Origin: JALYRV01 sp040902895 | Lineage (GTDB): Bacteria > Acidobacteriota > Vicinamibacteria > Vicinamibacterales > SCN-69-37 | Length of the DNA stretch: 64,000 nt | NCBI GenBank assembly: GCA_040902895.1 | Contig: JBBDWL010000056.1 | Location: forward strand, 89,641 to 153,640 | Reading direction: 5' to 3' | In this document: positions 50,397 to 60,783 of the stretch, piece by piece | Position numbering within the stretch: the first letter of the stretch is position 1 | Layout of the letters: each line of letters starts with the position of its first letter | Position numbers and translations under genes: made by a program | The notes under the pieces: generated by a model | Told to the model about the DNA's origin: nothing | Databases searched by the model: none | Seen by the model: only the letters and a program-made list of their open reading frames with translations

Positions 50397-51946
50397 TTAC
50401 GGGTGGGGAATGGAGCTTCCCAATGGGATGACCTGTACGGCCGCTACGTCGACAGTCGCCAGGTGAAACTCGAGAAGCGATCGGGCCTGGGCCTCTCTCG
50501 CCGCCGACAGGTCGCGCTGTGCCTGGAAGACCAGAAAGCTCGTGGACAAGCCCGAGGCGAATTTCCGGTGTTCGCCGTCGAGCCGTCGCTCGAACAGCTT
50601 CACCGTGGTCGCCGATGTTTCGAGCCGCTTGTAGTTCGTCTCGACCTCCCGAATTGCCGCATTCACTTCCAGGATCACTCGGTGCTCCGCGGCTCGCAGG
50701 GCGGCTTCGCGTTGGCGCAACCGCAGTGACTCACGCGCCGCATCAACTTCTGCCCGCGCGGGGCCGAGCGGATAACTGACCGCGACCTCGACCGACCATG
50801 ACGGATAACGCGTGCGGGCCAGATCATCCAGAGCCGAGGAGAAGCTTCGATCGCTGGTGCCCGTGATCGGTCCGGGAAACCCGGATCCCCTGAGGCGTTC
50901 CGTACCGGCGGTGCCGCTCAGCGCATAGTCGACGCGCAGGAAGACCTCGGGCAACGCGCCGTTGCGAAAGCGCCGAATATTGATGGCGTCGATCGCCATC
51001 GACGCCTGGAGCGACTTCAGGTCATGCCGTTCTGCCAATGCCCGCGTCGTCGCGTCCGCCGTGACGGGCCTCTCCTCGGCGCGCGTCTCGGGCTCCAGCA
51101 CGACGTCGCGACGCGGCGCGGCCGGATCGAAGATGTGAAGCCGCAGCCGGTCCTCCGCGTTCGCGACATTCTTTTCGGCGATCAGGATCAGTTCCGCGCG
51201 TCGGGCAACCTCCGCCTCAGCCTCGATCACATCGACAGTCGCCAAGGCTCCCCTGGCCACACGCGTTCTATTCCCATCGAGGAGCGCCTGCGCCATGGCG
51301 AGCGACTGGCGCTGCACCGCGAGGAAGTCGCGCGCATGAACCCATGTCCAGTAAGCGTGCAGCACGGCACGAGTGGTTGCCGCCCGCGCCGCAGCCAGAT
51401 TCCGGTCGGCCATCTCGCGGGCCTGAAGGCTGATTCCGCGCTCCGCACGCGCCTCGTCAAACGTGAAGCCCCTGAGCAGCTGCTGCACAACGGTGGCCCC
51501 GACGCTCGCACGCATCTCGGGCTGAAATCGCGCGAACACGCTGTTGGTCGTCTCCCGGGCCGCATCCCAGCGGATCCGGTACGCCGATCCCCAGGGCAGA
51601 CGCTGTGAGAGCCCGATCTCAGACGAGAGTTCGCGATCGGTCAACCGCGCCCCGCCGTCGATCGCATTCGACGAAGAGGCGTCGCTGCCGGCGCCGCGAA
51701 CATGCGTCGCAAACTCCGGCGTCCACGCCGTCGATGCCGCACGTACATCGAGCTCGGCGATCTCTGGACCGAAGCGATCTCGCTTCAACTCGAGATCGTG
51801 CTCCAGCGCGAGCGCGACGGCGCGATCCGGCGTCAGCCGCAGCGTCGCCGGCTGCGCCTGCACCTCGGCGCTCGCCACGCCCGCGAGGATCAGCACGGTG
51901 ACTGACGCGAGCGCGCGCACGCACTGTCTACGCCGCGCGGTCCTGC

Positions 51947-51950
<4 letters not shown>
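50397..51950 (-). CDS. TolC-family outer-membrane efflux protein
   Basis: 517 residues with a signal peptide (ALASVTVLILAGVASAEVQA). Two long-helix repeats carry the OEP pattern (DRAVALALEHDLELKRDRF, VDVIEAEAEVARRAELILIAEKN, then RVILEVNAAIREVETNYKRLE and STSFLVFQAQRDLSAAREAQ). It forms a trimeric outer-membrane channel and periplasmic tunnel for the transporter encoded upstream. It overlaps the ATPase stop by 4 bases (ATGA). The substrate cannot be inferred. Confidence 0.88.
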
Positions 51951-52690
<740 letters not shown>

Positions 52691-52713
52691 CTGAAATCCT
52701 CTCTTGGGGGACG

Positions 52714-53976
52714 CTAGCGCAGGCGCACGGCCCGCTGGCCCCAGCTTGATGTGTCGGAGAGCACGATGCGGTCGCCGGGGCGAAGCTCTCCGCCCACGAT
52801 TTCCACACGATTGGCCGAGGCGCGGCCCAGTTGCACCGCAACCGGTTCCGCGCGTGTTCCGTCGGGCGAAACCCGGAAGAGGGACATGACGCCTTCGGTC
52901 CGGCCCGCGGCAGGCCGGCCCACGTGCCGCACGTTGTCGAGGCGCTCGATTTGTACGGTGCCGTCGATCGTCATGTCGGGACGCGCGCTGCGCGGAAGCT
53001 CGCCCAGCAGCGCAACGTCGACCGTGACCGTGCCGTTCTGGGCGGATGGCGCAATGCGGGAGACCCGACCCGCGACAAGGCCGTTGTGCGTGTCGATCGT
53101 GACCGGAAGTGCGATGGTCAAATCGTCGGTCTGCGCTTCGGGAATGCGAAGCTGCGCCTTGAGCCGCGCGGGATCGACGATGCGTGCGAGGTTCGCGCTC
53201 TTCGTGATGCGCTGTCCGACGCCAACGACAATCTCCTGGAGCACGCCGCTCATGCCCGCGCGGACGGTCATCGACGCCACGTCGCGGCGCTTCAACGCAG
53301 CGACCGTGCGCCGATTGTCGACGTCCGCTCGCTGCACGGCGACGCGCGTCGAGAGCGATCGTTCCGCGCGCTCGAGCCGATTCCGTTCGAGACGCACGCG
53401 CGTGTCGAGCGACTTCGCGCGAACGCTCGATTGCTGCGCCGTGATCTCGGAGAGCAGGCCGTCGCGCGCCAGGCTCGCGTCCACGTTCGCCTGAATCGCG
53501 GCCTGCGCCTGTTCCGCCTCAATCGCCGCGACGGCTGACCGCAGCGCCAGCAACTCGCCCTGCAGCGACTCTTCGAGACTCGCGAGCGCCGCTTCCGCCG
53601 CTTGCAGCGCCAGATTCGCTGTGACCGCCGCCTGCTCGACGTCGGGATTACTGAGTTGCAGCAGCACGGTATCTGGACGCACGCGCGCGCCCTCCTCGAG
53701 CAGCTTGCGATCGACGCGGCCGTCGAGTTCGGCGGCCACCCACCGCGAGGCGTCATCGTCGGGTACGAGTTCGCCGACGCCCTGGAGCTCGCGCGTCATC
53801 GGTCCCTGCTGCACGGTGTCGATCCAGAGACCGCTTCGCTCCATGGCCGGAGCGGCCTGTCCGAGCTGGCCGACAGCGAGGATGGTGACCGCGGCGATGG
53901 CGATGCCGGCGCCGGCGACGACGAACCGGTGGCGCCGTTTCCTGGTGATTTCGACGTCTGACTTGGGGACATCCAT
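52714..53976 (-). CDS. Periplasmic adaptor (HlyD/MacA-like membrane-fusion protein)
   Basis: 420 residues from the ATG at 53976. A basic N-terminus and one membrane helix (FVVAGAGIAIAAVTILAVG) are followed by a split lipoyl domain (VAAELDGRVDRKLLEEGARV and MSGVLQEIVVGVGQRI) around a long coiled coil (about 125-240, ANLALQAAEAALASLEESLQ, LDTRVRLERNRLERAERSL), then a beta-barrel domain and a membrane-proximal domain (GDRIVLSDTSSW). It links the inner-membrane permease to TolC. One base separates it from the permease stop, so translation is probably coupled. Confidence 0.88.
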   Translation of the reverse strand: MDVPKSDVEITRKRRHRFVVAGAGIAIAAVTILAVGQLGQAAPAMERSGLWIDTVQQGPMTRELQGVGELVPDDDASRWVAAELDGRVDRKLLEEGARVRPDTVLLQLSNPDVEQAAVTANLALQAAEAALASLEESLQGELLALRSAVAAIEAEQAQAAIQANVDASLARDGLLSEITAQQSSVRAKSLDTRVRLERNRLERAERSLSTRVAVQRADVDNRRTVAALKRRDVASMTVRAGMSGVLQEIVVGVGQRITKSANLARIVDPARLKAQLRIPEAQTDDLTIALPVTIDTHNGLVAGRVSRIAPSAQNGTVTVDVALLGELPRSARPDMTIDGTVQIERLDNVRHVGRPAAGRTEGVMSLFRVSPDGTRAEPVAVQLGRASANRVEIVGGELRPGDRIVLSDTSSWGQRAVRLR

Positions 53977-53977
53977 G

Positions 53978-56452
53978 CTATTCAGCTCGCAGTGCTTCCA
54001 TGACGTTGACGCGCGCCGCCCTGACAGCCGGCACGAGGGCAGCAGCGACGGCGGCCAGAAGCAGGATCGCGGCGGCGCCGATGATGGCGACGCCGCCCGG
54101 CATCTGCATCTGGTCGACGTAGCGCACGGCAAGACGGGCGATCACGTAGCCCCCGCCCACGCCGGCGGCGATTCCCGCGGCGGCCATGGTGGCGCCGCTC
54201 CTCAGCACGCCTGCGAGGATGCGGCTCTCGTGGGAACCGATCGCCATCTGGATCGCAAATTCGCGCGTGCGGGCGCTAACCGAAAACGCGAGAACGCCGG
54301 CGACGCCAATCACCGCGATGGCCAGCGCGACCGCCGCGAACACGCCGAACACCACGGTGTTGAGCCGCTCCGGCGCCAGCACCTCGGCGCGAACATCGGC
54401 CAGCGTGGCCGCGTGCTCGATCGGCTGATCCTCAGAAAGCCTGCGCACGATTCCGGTAATTTCGGGAACCAGCGCCTGCGGATCGGCGCGCGTGTGCACG
54501 AACAGACGGCCGCCAATGACTTGCTGCTCGAACGGGTGATAGACGTTGAACGCGGGCCCGGGCGCGACATGTTCATCGTCGATGTCTGGAACCACGCCGA
54601 CAATGCGGCGCGGCTCGGGACTCACACCGATGAACTTCATCACGCCATCGGTCCAGAGCAGCCGGCGATTGAGCGGCGTCCGCCCGGGGAACAGCGTCGC
54701 GGCCACGCTTTCGCTGATGATGACCACCCGTTCCGAGTCATGGTCATCGTCGGCGGTGAAGTCGCGGCCGGCCGTGAGCGGCAGGCCGAGCGCCGCAAAA
54801 TAGCCTGGTGACACCGAGCGGAACTTCGCGCGGGGGTCGTCGCCGGCCGCATCGCGCCGTTCACCCTCGATCCGGAAACTGAACGTCAATCGTTCGAGTG
54901 GCCCCATGTCGCGCCAGGGCACCGCGCTGCCGATCGCGACTTGCTCGACGCCCGGCAGGCCGCCGACGCGCGTCTGCACCTGGCGATAAAACTCGCGAAT
55001 CTGTGCTTCTGTTCTGCCGTACATCGTCACGGGCACGTCGACCGCAAGCACGCGTGCGGCGTCGAAGCCAGGCGATGCCGCCTGGAGCGCGAGAAAGGTG
55101 CGCAGCAACATCACCGCGCCGGCAAGCAGCACGAATGACGCGCCGACCTGCGTGACTGCAAACGCGTTCAAACGGCGGCGGGTGCCGCCCGCAATTCGAA
55201 TGCTGCCGCCGCTGAGCTTCAGCCCTCCGATTCGCTGGTCGGACGGCAATGCCGGCGCATAACCGAGAACCACTGCTGCGATCAGCGCCAGCAGCACGCT
55301 GACCAAGACCAGGTTGGCGTCCACCGTCATCTCGAGCGCGCGCAGAGAGAATCGTGACGCGTATGTCGAGAGCAGGCCGACCAGAGGCCAGGCAAGTGCG
55401 GCGCCCATAAGCGCGCCGGTGCCGCACAACAGCACGCTTTCGGCCAGCAACGTGAAACGGAGCGCGCCGGTGTGCGCGCCCAGCGCCGCGCGCAGCGCCA
55501 GCTCCGATTCCCGTCGCACGGTGCGGGCGAGGATGAGATTTGCCACGTTCGAAATCGCGATGACAAAGATCAGGATCGACGCGGCGAGCAGGACCATGAG
55601 TACGGTACGAGCGTTCGAGGTGAGCTGCTCGCGAAGCGGCACCATTCGCACCGTAAACCCCGCACGATCGGGATACGCCTCGCCGTGGTCCGCCTTGATG
55701 CCGGCGTACGCCTGCGCCAATTGCGCCTCTGCGGCTTCCAGTGTGGAAGAGGGGGACAGCCGCGCGAAGACCTCGGTCATCCGATGTTCGCGGCCCTCAA
55801 TCATGATTGCCGAAACGTGATGCGGGCTTGTCACGACGTTCGCGAACAGCTCGGTTTCTGCGGGATAGGGAATCGAAGGCTCGAGCACGCCCACGACGAC
55901 GGCCGCTCGTCCGGTCTCGGGCGCGAACCCGTCGTCGAGCCGGATGGTCCGGCCCAAAACGGACGGATCGCTGTGGAAGGCAGTCGACCAGAATCGGTGC
56001 GTGAGCACGGCCGCGCCCGGCGCCGCCGCGCCGTCGTCGGCGCTACCGAGCAGACGGCCCAGCACGGGACGCAGCCCCATGACCTCGAAGTAGTTGCCGC
56101 TGACAACGCCGGCCCGCACCTGGCGCGGCTCGCCGAGCCCCGTCATCGAGAACGACACCGTCGAGAAATCGCCGACCGCGGCCAGCGCATCGACACGCTT
56201 CCGAAGATCGCGGATCTCGGGCATCGAGAACAGGATGTTCTCGGCGCCGAGTCCGGGCGCGGCCTGACGGATGTACACCAGACGCTGCTCGTCGTGATTG
56301 ACGAGCGGCCGCAGCAGCACCGCGCGCACCAGGCTGAAGATGGCGGCATTGGCGCCGATCCCCAGCGCGAGCGTGAGGACCACGGTGATCGTGAGGCCCT
56401 TCATTCGCATCAGCGAACGAAACGCGTAGGTCAGTTCCTGTCGAAAACTCAT
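53978..56452 (-). CDS. MacB/ADOP-type permease of the efflux operon
   Basis: 824 residues with the duplicated MacB_PCD+FtsX layout: first helix ITVVLTLALGIGANAAIFSL, FtsX helices with ELALRAALGAHTGALRF, a second unit with EFAIQMAIGSHESRI and the end RVNVMEALRAE. It lacks the soluble ADOP leader, as does the 40880-43345 copy. Unlike the other four it sits in an operon with an adaptor, ATPases and TolC, so it is the membrane part of a complete tripartite export system. It is the first gene; the gap of 51 bases upstream separates it from the SRPBCC gene on the same strand, which may therefore be co-transcribed. The exported compound is unknown. Confidence 0.9.
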   Translation of the reverse strand: MSFRQELTYAFRSLMRMKGLTITVVLTLALGIGANAAIFSLVRAVLLRPLVNHDEQRLVYIRQAAPGLGAENILFSMPEIRDLRKRVDALAAVGDFSTVSFSMTGLGEPRQVRAGVVSGNYFEVMGLRPVLGRLLGSADDGAAAPGAAVLTHRFWSTAFHSDPSVLGRTIRLDDGFAPETGRAAVVVGVLEPSIPYPAETELFANVVTSPHHVSAIMIEGREHRMTEVFARLSPSSTLEAAEAQLAQAYAGIKADHGEAYPDRAGFTVRMVPLREQLTSNARTVLMVLLAASILIFVIAISNVANLILARTVRRESELALRAALGAHTGALRFTLLAESVLLCGTGALMGAALAWPLVGLLSTYASRFSLRALEMTVDANLVLVSVLLALIAAVVLGYAPALPSDQRIGGLKLSGGSIRIAGGTRRRLNAFAVTQVGASFVLLAGAVMLLRTFLALQAASPGFDAARVLAVDVPVTMYGRTEAQIREFYRQVQTRVGGLPGVEQVAIGSAVPWRDMGPLERLTFSFRIEGERRDAAGDDPRAKFRSVSPGYFAALGLPLTAGRDFTADDDHDSERVVIISESVAATLFPGRTPLNRRLLWTDGVMKFIGVSPEPRRIVGVVPDIDDEHVAPGPAFNVYHPFEQQVIGGRLFVHTRADPQALVPEITGIVRRLSEDQPIEHAATLADVRAEVLAPERLNTVVFGVFAAVALAIAVIGVAGVLAFSVSARTREFAIQMAIGSHESRILAGVLRSGATMAAAGIAAGVGGGYVIARLAVRYVDQMQMPGGVAIIGAAAILLLAAVAAALVPAVRAARVNVMEALRAE

Positions 56453-56503
56453 ACAGCCTCTTTCATGCAGTAGTCGAACGGCCAGCGGTCAGATCGACAG
56501 GGG

Positions 56504-56956
56504 TTATGCCTTTTCGAATCGGCGACGCAGGCGATCGAAGAGGTTCGTCCATCCTTGCCCGAGGGCGCCGCGATAGTCGTCCGAGGGAAACAGCGCGAGG
56601 GCCGTGTGACGGAGAGTGATCAGCGTCCCGTCGTCGACTTGCTTGAGCCGATACTGCAGGTTCGAGGAGGCGGCAAACGACATCATCAGCGGCCCTGTGA
56701 TCTCGAGCAGGGTCGGACGCTTGATGGCCTGCACATGACCCCACAGGTGGCCATTGCCGTTGCCAAGATCGCGAAGCCAGCGTCCCCCCGGCCATGGCTC
56801 CAGCGTCATCGGCATGGGAGCCTCTGCCTCGCCACGGTTCGACGGCCCGATCTCTTCGAGCAGCGCCTCGAAAGCCTCCGCGATCGAGGCGCGGATGTGG
56901 ATTCCCTCGGTGATATTCAGGGAAAACTTCTCGAGCGCTGAAGCCACTGCGGTCAT
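56504..56956 (-). CDS. SRPBCC-domain protein paired with ArsR
   Basis: 150 residues. The START-like fold is marked by IHIRASIAEAFEALLEEIG, GHLWGHVQAIKRPTLLEITG, GTLITLRHTALALF and the C-terminal helix GWTNLFDRLRRRFE. The start overlaps the ArsR stop by 4 bases. ArsR-SRPBCC pairs are widespread and usually autoregulated; the SRPBCC partner is thought to bind a hydrophobic ligand, but ligands are mostly unknown. Confidence 0.85.
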   Translation of the reverse strand: MTAVASALEKFSLNITEGIHIRASIAEAFEALLEEIGPSNRGEAEAPMPMTLEPWPGGRWLRDLGNGNGHLWGHVQAIKRPTLLEITGPLMMSFAASSNLQYRLKQVDDGTLITLRHTALALFPSDDYRGALGQGWTNLFDRLRRRFEKA

Positions 56957-57315
56957 GACGGTCTCCTTTTGGTTGTGTTTGGGTCAGGCCGTTTGGCCTG
57001 ATGCTCGGCGCGCTCCTTGACCCGTAGCAGCTGGCTGCGCCAGTAGCGTTCGAATCTCGAGGTCCAGGCGTGCACCGATCTAAGCGACTCGGGATTTATG
57101 CGATAGAGCACGTGTCGGCCGTCGCGCCGCACATCCACCAGCCCGACCTGGAGCAGCACGCGCAGGTGTTTCGACACAGACGGCTGCGGCAGACTCAGGC
57201 TGGCGACGACGTCGTTGACGGGCCGCTCGCGCGGCGCGAGAAACTCGAGGATGTCGCGCCGCCGTGGTTCGGCGATCGCGTTGAACGCATCCGAGGTGGT
57301 CGCGGCGCGGGCCAT
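56953..57315 (-). CDS. ArsR-family winged-helix repressor
   Basis: 120 residues. The HTH covers AIAEPRRRDILEFLAPRERP, VNDVVASLSLPQPSVSKHLR and VLLQVGLVDVRRDGRHVLYR, matching the non-metal ArsR subgroup that accompanies SRPBCC proteins; the metal-binding ELCVC motif of classical ArsR is absent. A perfect dyad between -35 and -10 of its promoter is the expected self-operator. The ATG at 57315 coincides with the expected transcription start, so the message is probably leaderless. Confidence 0.9.
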   Translation of the reverse strand: MARAATTSDAFNAIAEPRRRDILEFLAPRERPVNDVVASLSLPQPSVSKHLRVLLQVGLVDVRRDGRHVLYRINPESLRSVHAWTSRFERYWRSQLLRVKERAEHQAKRPDPNTTKRRPS

Positions 57316-57321
57316 GCCGAA

Positions 57322-57349
57322 ATCATATTCCTATTACGGAATATGTCAA
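57322..57349 (-). promoter_or_regulatory. Promoter and operator of the ArsR/SRPBCC pair
   Basis: On the minus strand TTGACA (57344-57349) and TATGAT (57322-57327) are separated by 16 bases. The spacer and edges carry a perfect dyad CATATTCC-N6-GGAATATG (57324-57345). Transcription starting about 7 bases past the -10 would begin at the ATG of arsR. This is a textbook arrangement for autorepression. Confidence 0.75.
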
Positions 57350-57397
57350 GGCCTGCGAAATGCGTTCTGAGCTAGCGCTATTTCAGCTTGACGCCGC

Positions 57398-57422
57398 AAG
57401 CCGCGCGGCCGCGGCGCGGCTT
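57398..57422. repeat. GC-rich inverted repeat in the ArsR-PadR intergenic region
   Basis: AAGCCGCG (57398-57405) pairs with CGCGGCTT (57415-57422) around a GC-only loop. It overlaps the candidate -35 of the PadR gene. It may be a REP-type palindrome or a transcription stop for either side; no T-run is present. Confidence 0.45.
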
Positions 57423-57449
57423 GACTGAGTCTTATCCTGATGTAAGACT
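57421..57449 (+). promoter_or_regulatory. Candidate promoter and operator of the third PadR/ADOP pair
   Basis: TTGACT (57421-57426) is a reasonable -35. Downstream is the perfect dyad AGTCTTA-N8-TAAGACT (57428-57449), whose right arm covers the -10 position. It ends 9 bases before the PadR GTG, as expected for self-repression. Confidence 0.5.
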
Positions 57450-57458
57450 GCTCACGCC

Positions 57459-57773
57459 GTGACCAAAGCCTATCCTCGCGTCCTTACGGTTTCGCCGAAA
57501 GAGCTGCTCGTACTGCGGCTGCTGCTGCGCGAGGACGAGTTGTACGGGTTGCAGCTCGTGACTGCCTCGAAAGGACGCCTGAAACGCGGCACCGTCTACG
57601 TCACGCTCGGCCGCATGGAAGATAAGGGCTACATCACGTCCCGAGCCGAGCCCGCGCCGCCGGGCGCGGGCGGATTGCCTCGACGCCTATATGCGGCGAC
57701 GCCGCTCGGCCGCCATATGTTCGCGGCGTGGACCAGCGGCGCGACGCAACTCGTGCCGGAGCTGCTGCCATGA
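57459..57773 (+). CDS. PadR-family transcriptional regulator
   Basis: 104 residues from a GTG at 57459. SPKELLVLRLLLREDELYGLQLV, RLKRGTVYVTLGRMEDKGYI and GGLPRRLYAATPLGRHMF match the winged-helix PadR core. The stop overlaps the ADOP start by 4 bases (ATGA), and a dyad lies directly upstream. It is the shortest of the three PadR proteins here and has no extended C-terminal dimerisation helix visible. Confidence 0.88.
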   Translation: MTKAYPRVLTVSPKELLVLRLLLREDELYGLQLVTASKGRLKRGTVYVTLGRMEDKGYITSRAEPAPPGAGGLPRRLYAATPLGRHMFAAWTSGATQLVPELLP

Positions 57774-60406
57774 AGCTGCCGGGCTCGAGGCTGCGCGCCA
57801 TTGCGGCCCGCCCGTTCGCCGCGGAGACGATGGCGCGCCTCGTCGATCCGGCGATAGCCGACCTGCAGGCCGAATACGCCGAGGCCTCACGGCGCGGTCC
57901 GCGATGGCGCCGAACCGCGATCCGCATCCGCGGTCTGATCGCGCTCGTCACGATGCTCGCGGCGCACACGATCCACCGCGTGTCGCTGCAGGGCGTTTCA
58001 CTCGACGTCCGGCTCGCGCTCCGGCTGCTTGTCAAGCACATGGGCCTGACGCTCGTCGGCGTCGTGGCCATGGCGTTCGCGATCTGGTGCGGCCTTCTCG
58101 GCTTTGAGCTGTACGTGCAGCTGATGCGTCCCACCATGCCGCTCGAAGGCGGCGACCGCATCGTCGGCGTCGTCATGACGAACGCCGCCGACGCCGGCGA
58201 GGACACGCCCACACTGCACGACTTCACCGCGTGGCGTACGGCGCTGACGTCGATCGAGCACGTGGCCGCGTTTCGCAGCCGCGAGCTGAACGTGATCGTC
58301 GGCGACGAGGCGGCCGAGCCCGTGGAGGCCGCGGAGATCACCGCCGCGGCCTTCCAGGTGACGCAGGTGCGGCCAGTCCGCGGACGAACGCTGATCGAGG
58401 CGGATGAAAAACTGAGTGCGCCGCCCGTCGTGCTGGTCGGCGAGCACGTCTGGCGCACCAAGTTCGCATCGGATCCCGGCGTCATCGGCCGCGAGCTGCG
58501 TCTCGCCAACGTCGCCCACACGATCGTCGGCGTGATGCCCGAAGGCTTCCGCTTTCCGTGGGCGCAGCACTATTGGGTGCCTCTGAAGCTCGACGTCGTG
58601 AACTTCGACCGGCGCCAAAGCCCGTCCGTGCGTGTGTTTGGCCGGCTCGCGCCCGGCGCCACGCTCGAGACCGCGCAGCAGGAACTGGGCGTGCTTGGCG
58701 GCGTGGCTGCCGCGCAGTTTCCGGACACGCACACGCATCTGAGGCCGCGTGCCCTGCCCTACATCCGATCGGTGTTCGGCGGGTCCTATTCGTCTTCGTC
58801 GGAACGCGTGCTGATCACGCAGATCCTCGGCACCATCGTGGTGATGCTCCTCGTGCTGATCTGCGGCAACGTCGCGCTGTTGCTGTTCGCGCGCGCCACG
58901 ACGCGCGAAACCGAGATGCTCGTGCGAGCGGCGCTTGGCGCGAGCCGCGGCCGGATCGTGGCGCAGTTGTTCGTCGAGGCGCTGGTGCTGGCAGTAATCG
59001 CCGGAATCGCCGGCGCCGTCGCGGCACAGGCGGCGTGGGGATACATCTTCGATGTGGTGACGTTCACGATCTTCGAAGAAGGTCCGGTCCCCTTCTGGTT
59101 GCACCGCGACCTTTCTCCGGGAACGATCCCCTTCGCCCTTCTCCTGACGCCGGTCGCCGCGGCGATCGCCGGGTTCCTGCCGGGCCTCAAGGTGACGCGA
59201 GGCCTTGGCGCGCGTCTGCGTCAGACCACCCCGGGCGGCGGCGGTCTCAGATTCGGCGGCATGTGGACGGTGCTGATCGTGATGCAGGTGGCCGTCATGG
59301 TGGCCGTTCCGTTCTTCCTGCACATCATCCGCGCCGAGAAAGCCAGGCATACGGAAGCATTGACCGCCGGTTTTCAGTCGGGACAGTACCTCTCGGCGCT
59401 CGTGTCACTGGACTGGAACCGGACTCCGGGTTCGACAGTCGAGCAATTCGTCGCGCGGCTCTCACGGGGACAGCAGGAGCTCGAACGCCGTCTCGAAGCC
59501 GAGCCAGGCGTGCTTGGCGTGACGTTCGCCGACAGGCTGCCGTTGAAGGACATCACCAACTCGAGCGCTCAACTGGACGATGGCGGCCGCGATCATTGGG
59601 TGAGCCGCGAGTGGATCGCGCTCGATTTCTTCGACGTGATGGACGCGCCTGTGCTGGCGGGGCGGCGCTTCCATTCGGGCGATCTCCTCCAGGGCGCGCG
59701 AAGCGTCATCGTGAACCAGTCGTTCGTGCGGCTGGTGTCTGGCGGCCGCAACCCGATCGGCCGGCGCATCCGGTATCGTCAGGACGAGCCGTGGTACGAA
59801 ATCGTCGGCGTCATCGAGGATCTCGGTGTCGGCGCGAGCGAACAGGATCCACGCATTCATCACCCGATTGGCCCTGGCCGCAGCCATCCCGTGCAGATGG
59901 CAATCCTGACCAGCAGCGATCCAAAGCTCTTCGCCTCGCGTCTGCGGACCATTGCAACGGCGGTCGACCCGCAGTTGCGGCTCACTGAAGTGATGCCGCT
60001 CGATCAAGCGCGGGCGTCATCGTTCAAGCTGCTCGAGATGCTGTTCCGGACGATCGGCATGCTGGCCGCCATCGTACTGCTCGTCTCGCTGTCGGGGATC
60101 TATTCGGTGTTCGCGTTCACCGCCGCACGGCGCACCCGCGAGATTGGGATTCGCATGGCGCTGGGAGCCGACCGCAGACAGATCGCCGCCGTGATGTTCC
60201 GGCGCCCGATGATCCACGTCGCCCTCGGGGTGCTGCTGGGACTCGTCGTCAGGGTCGTCATGTTGTCGGACGATATCTCGCCCGGCGATCTGGCGCGACT
60301 GGCGTTCTACGGACTGGTGGTCGCGGCGGTCTGCGCGCTCGCAACCGTCGGCCCCGTGCGGCGCGCTCTGGGCGTGCAGCCTACCGAGGCGCTCCGGGCG
60401 GAGTAA
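57770..60406 (+). CDS. ADOP-family ABC permease (MacB/FtsX type)
   Basis: 878 residues from the ATG at 57770. A leader of about 85 residues carries DPAIADLQAEYAEASRRGPRW and a short hydrophobic segment (GLIALVTMLAAHTI). Then follow the first permease helix (MGLTLVGVVAMAFAIWCGLLG), the MacB_PCD-like domain, FtsX helices with EMLVRAALGASRGRIVAQLF, and the second unit ending EIGIRMALGADRRQIAAVMF and GVQPTEALRAE. It overlaps the PadR stop by 4 bases. The leader differs from those of the ADOPs at 9218 and 35047, so it represents another subtype. No ATPase is adjacent. Confidence 0.9.
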   Translation: MKLPGSRLRAIAARPFAAETMARLVDPAIADLQAEYAEASRRGPRWRRTAIRIRGLIALVTMLAAHTIHRVSLQGVSLDVRLALRLLVKHMGLTLVGVVAMAFAIWCGLLGFELYVQLMRPTMPLEGGDRIVGVVMTNAADAGEDTPTLHDFTAWRTALTSIEHVAAFRSRELNVIVGDEAAEPVEAAEITAAAFQVTQVRPVRGRTLIEADEKLSAPPVVLVGEHVWRTKFASDPGVIGRELRLANVAHTIVGVMPEGFRFPWAQHYWVPLKLDVVNFDRRQSPSVRVFGRLAPGATLETAQQELGVLGGVAAAQFPDTHTHLRPRALPYIRSVFGGSYSSSSERVLITQILGTIVVMLLVLICGNVALLLFARATTRETEMLVRAALGASRGRIVAQLFVEALVLAVIAGIAGAVAAQAAWGYIFDVVTFTIFEEGPVPFWLHRDLSPGTIPFALLLTPVAAAIAGFLPGLKVTRGLGARLRQTTPGGGGLRFGGMWTVLIVMQVAVMVAVPFFLHIIRAEKARHTEALTAGFQSGQYLSALVSLDWNRTPGSTVEQFVARLSRGQQELERRLEAEPGVLGVTFADRLPLKDITNSSAQLDDGGRDHWVSREWIALDFFDVMDAPVLAGRRFHSGDLLQGARSVIVNQSFVRLVSGGRNPIGRRIRYRQDEPWYEIVGVIEDLGVGASEQDPRIHHPIGPGRSHPVQMAILTSSDPKLFASRLRTIATAVDPQLRLTEVMPLDQARASSFKLLEMLFRTIGMLAAIVLLVSLSGIYSVFAFTAARRTREIGIRMALGADRRQIAAVMFRRPMIHVALGVLLGLVVRVVMLSDDISPGDLARLAFYGLVVAAVCALATVGPVRRALGVQPTEALRAE

Positions 60407-60412
60407 TCCCCG

Positions 60413-60783
60413 CTACTGCATCTTCCAGAACGTGATGCCGCTCGCCTGCTGGCCGACGCTCACCGACGCCGCAAGCCGCGGCTTCTGCACGTCGAACACG
60501 TCCACCTTGCCCGGCGCCGATCCGACGCCTTCGCTCGGCACGAACGCATAGCGGGAGTCGGGCGTCACCGACACGCCGTGCGCGAGCGTGGTCGACGTCT
60601 TCAGGCGCGCGAGGCTCTTGCCGCTCGCGAGATCGAAGATCTCCACGAGGCTGCCCTGCTTGAGCGTCGCGACGAGCCGCCGGCCGTCTGGCGTGACGGC
60701 GAGGTTGTACACGCCGCGGCCGGTCGGGATTCGGCGCGTGAGCGTCCACGTCGCGGTGTCGATTTCCGAGAATCTCGTCGGCC
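60413..60783 (-). pseudogene. C-terminal part of a YVTN-type beta-propeller protein, 5' end missing
   Basis: From a stop at 60413 the minus-strand frame reads back through GVGSAPGKVDVFDVQKPRL, AHGVSVTPDSRYAFVPSEG, SLVEIFDLASGKSLARLK, VYNLAVTPDGRRLVATLKQ and RFSEIDTATWTLTRRIPTGR, at least two to three blades of a YVTN/NHL-like propeller. The only ATG in frame (60712) lies inside a blade and is not a real start. Upstream of about 60785 the frame stays open but no longer looks like propeller. The N-terminal half is lost, through rearrangement or mis-assembly near the gap. Confidence 0.6.
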
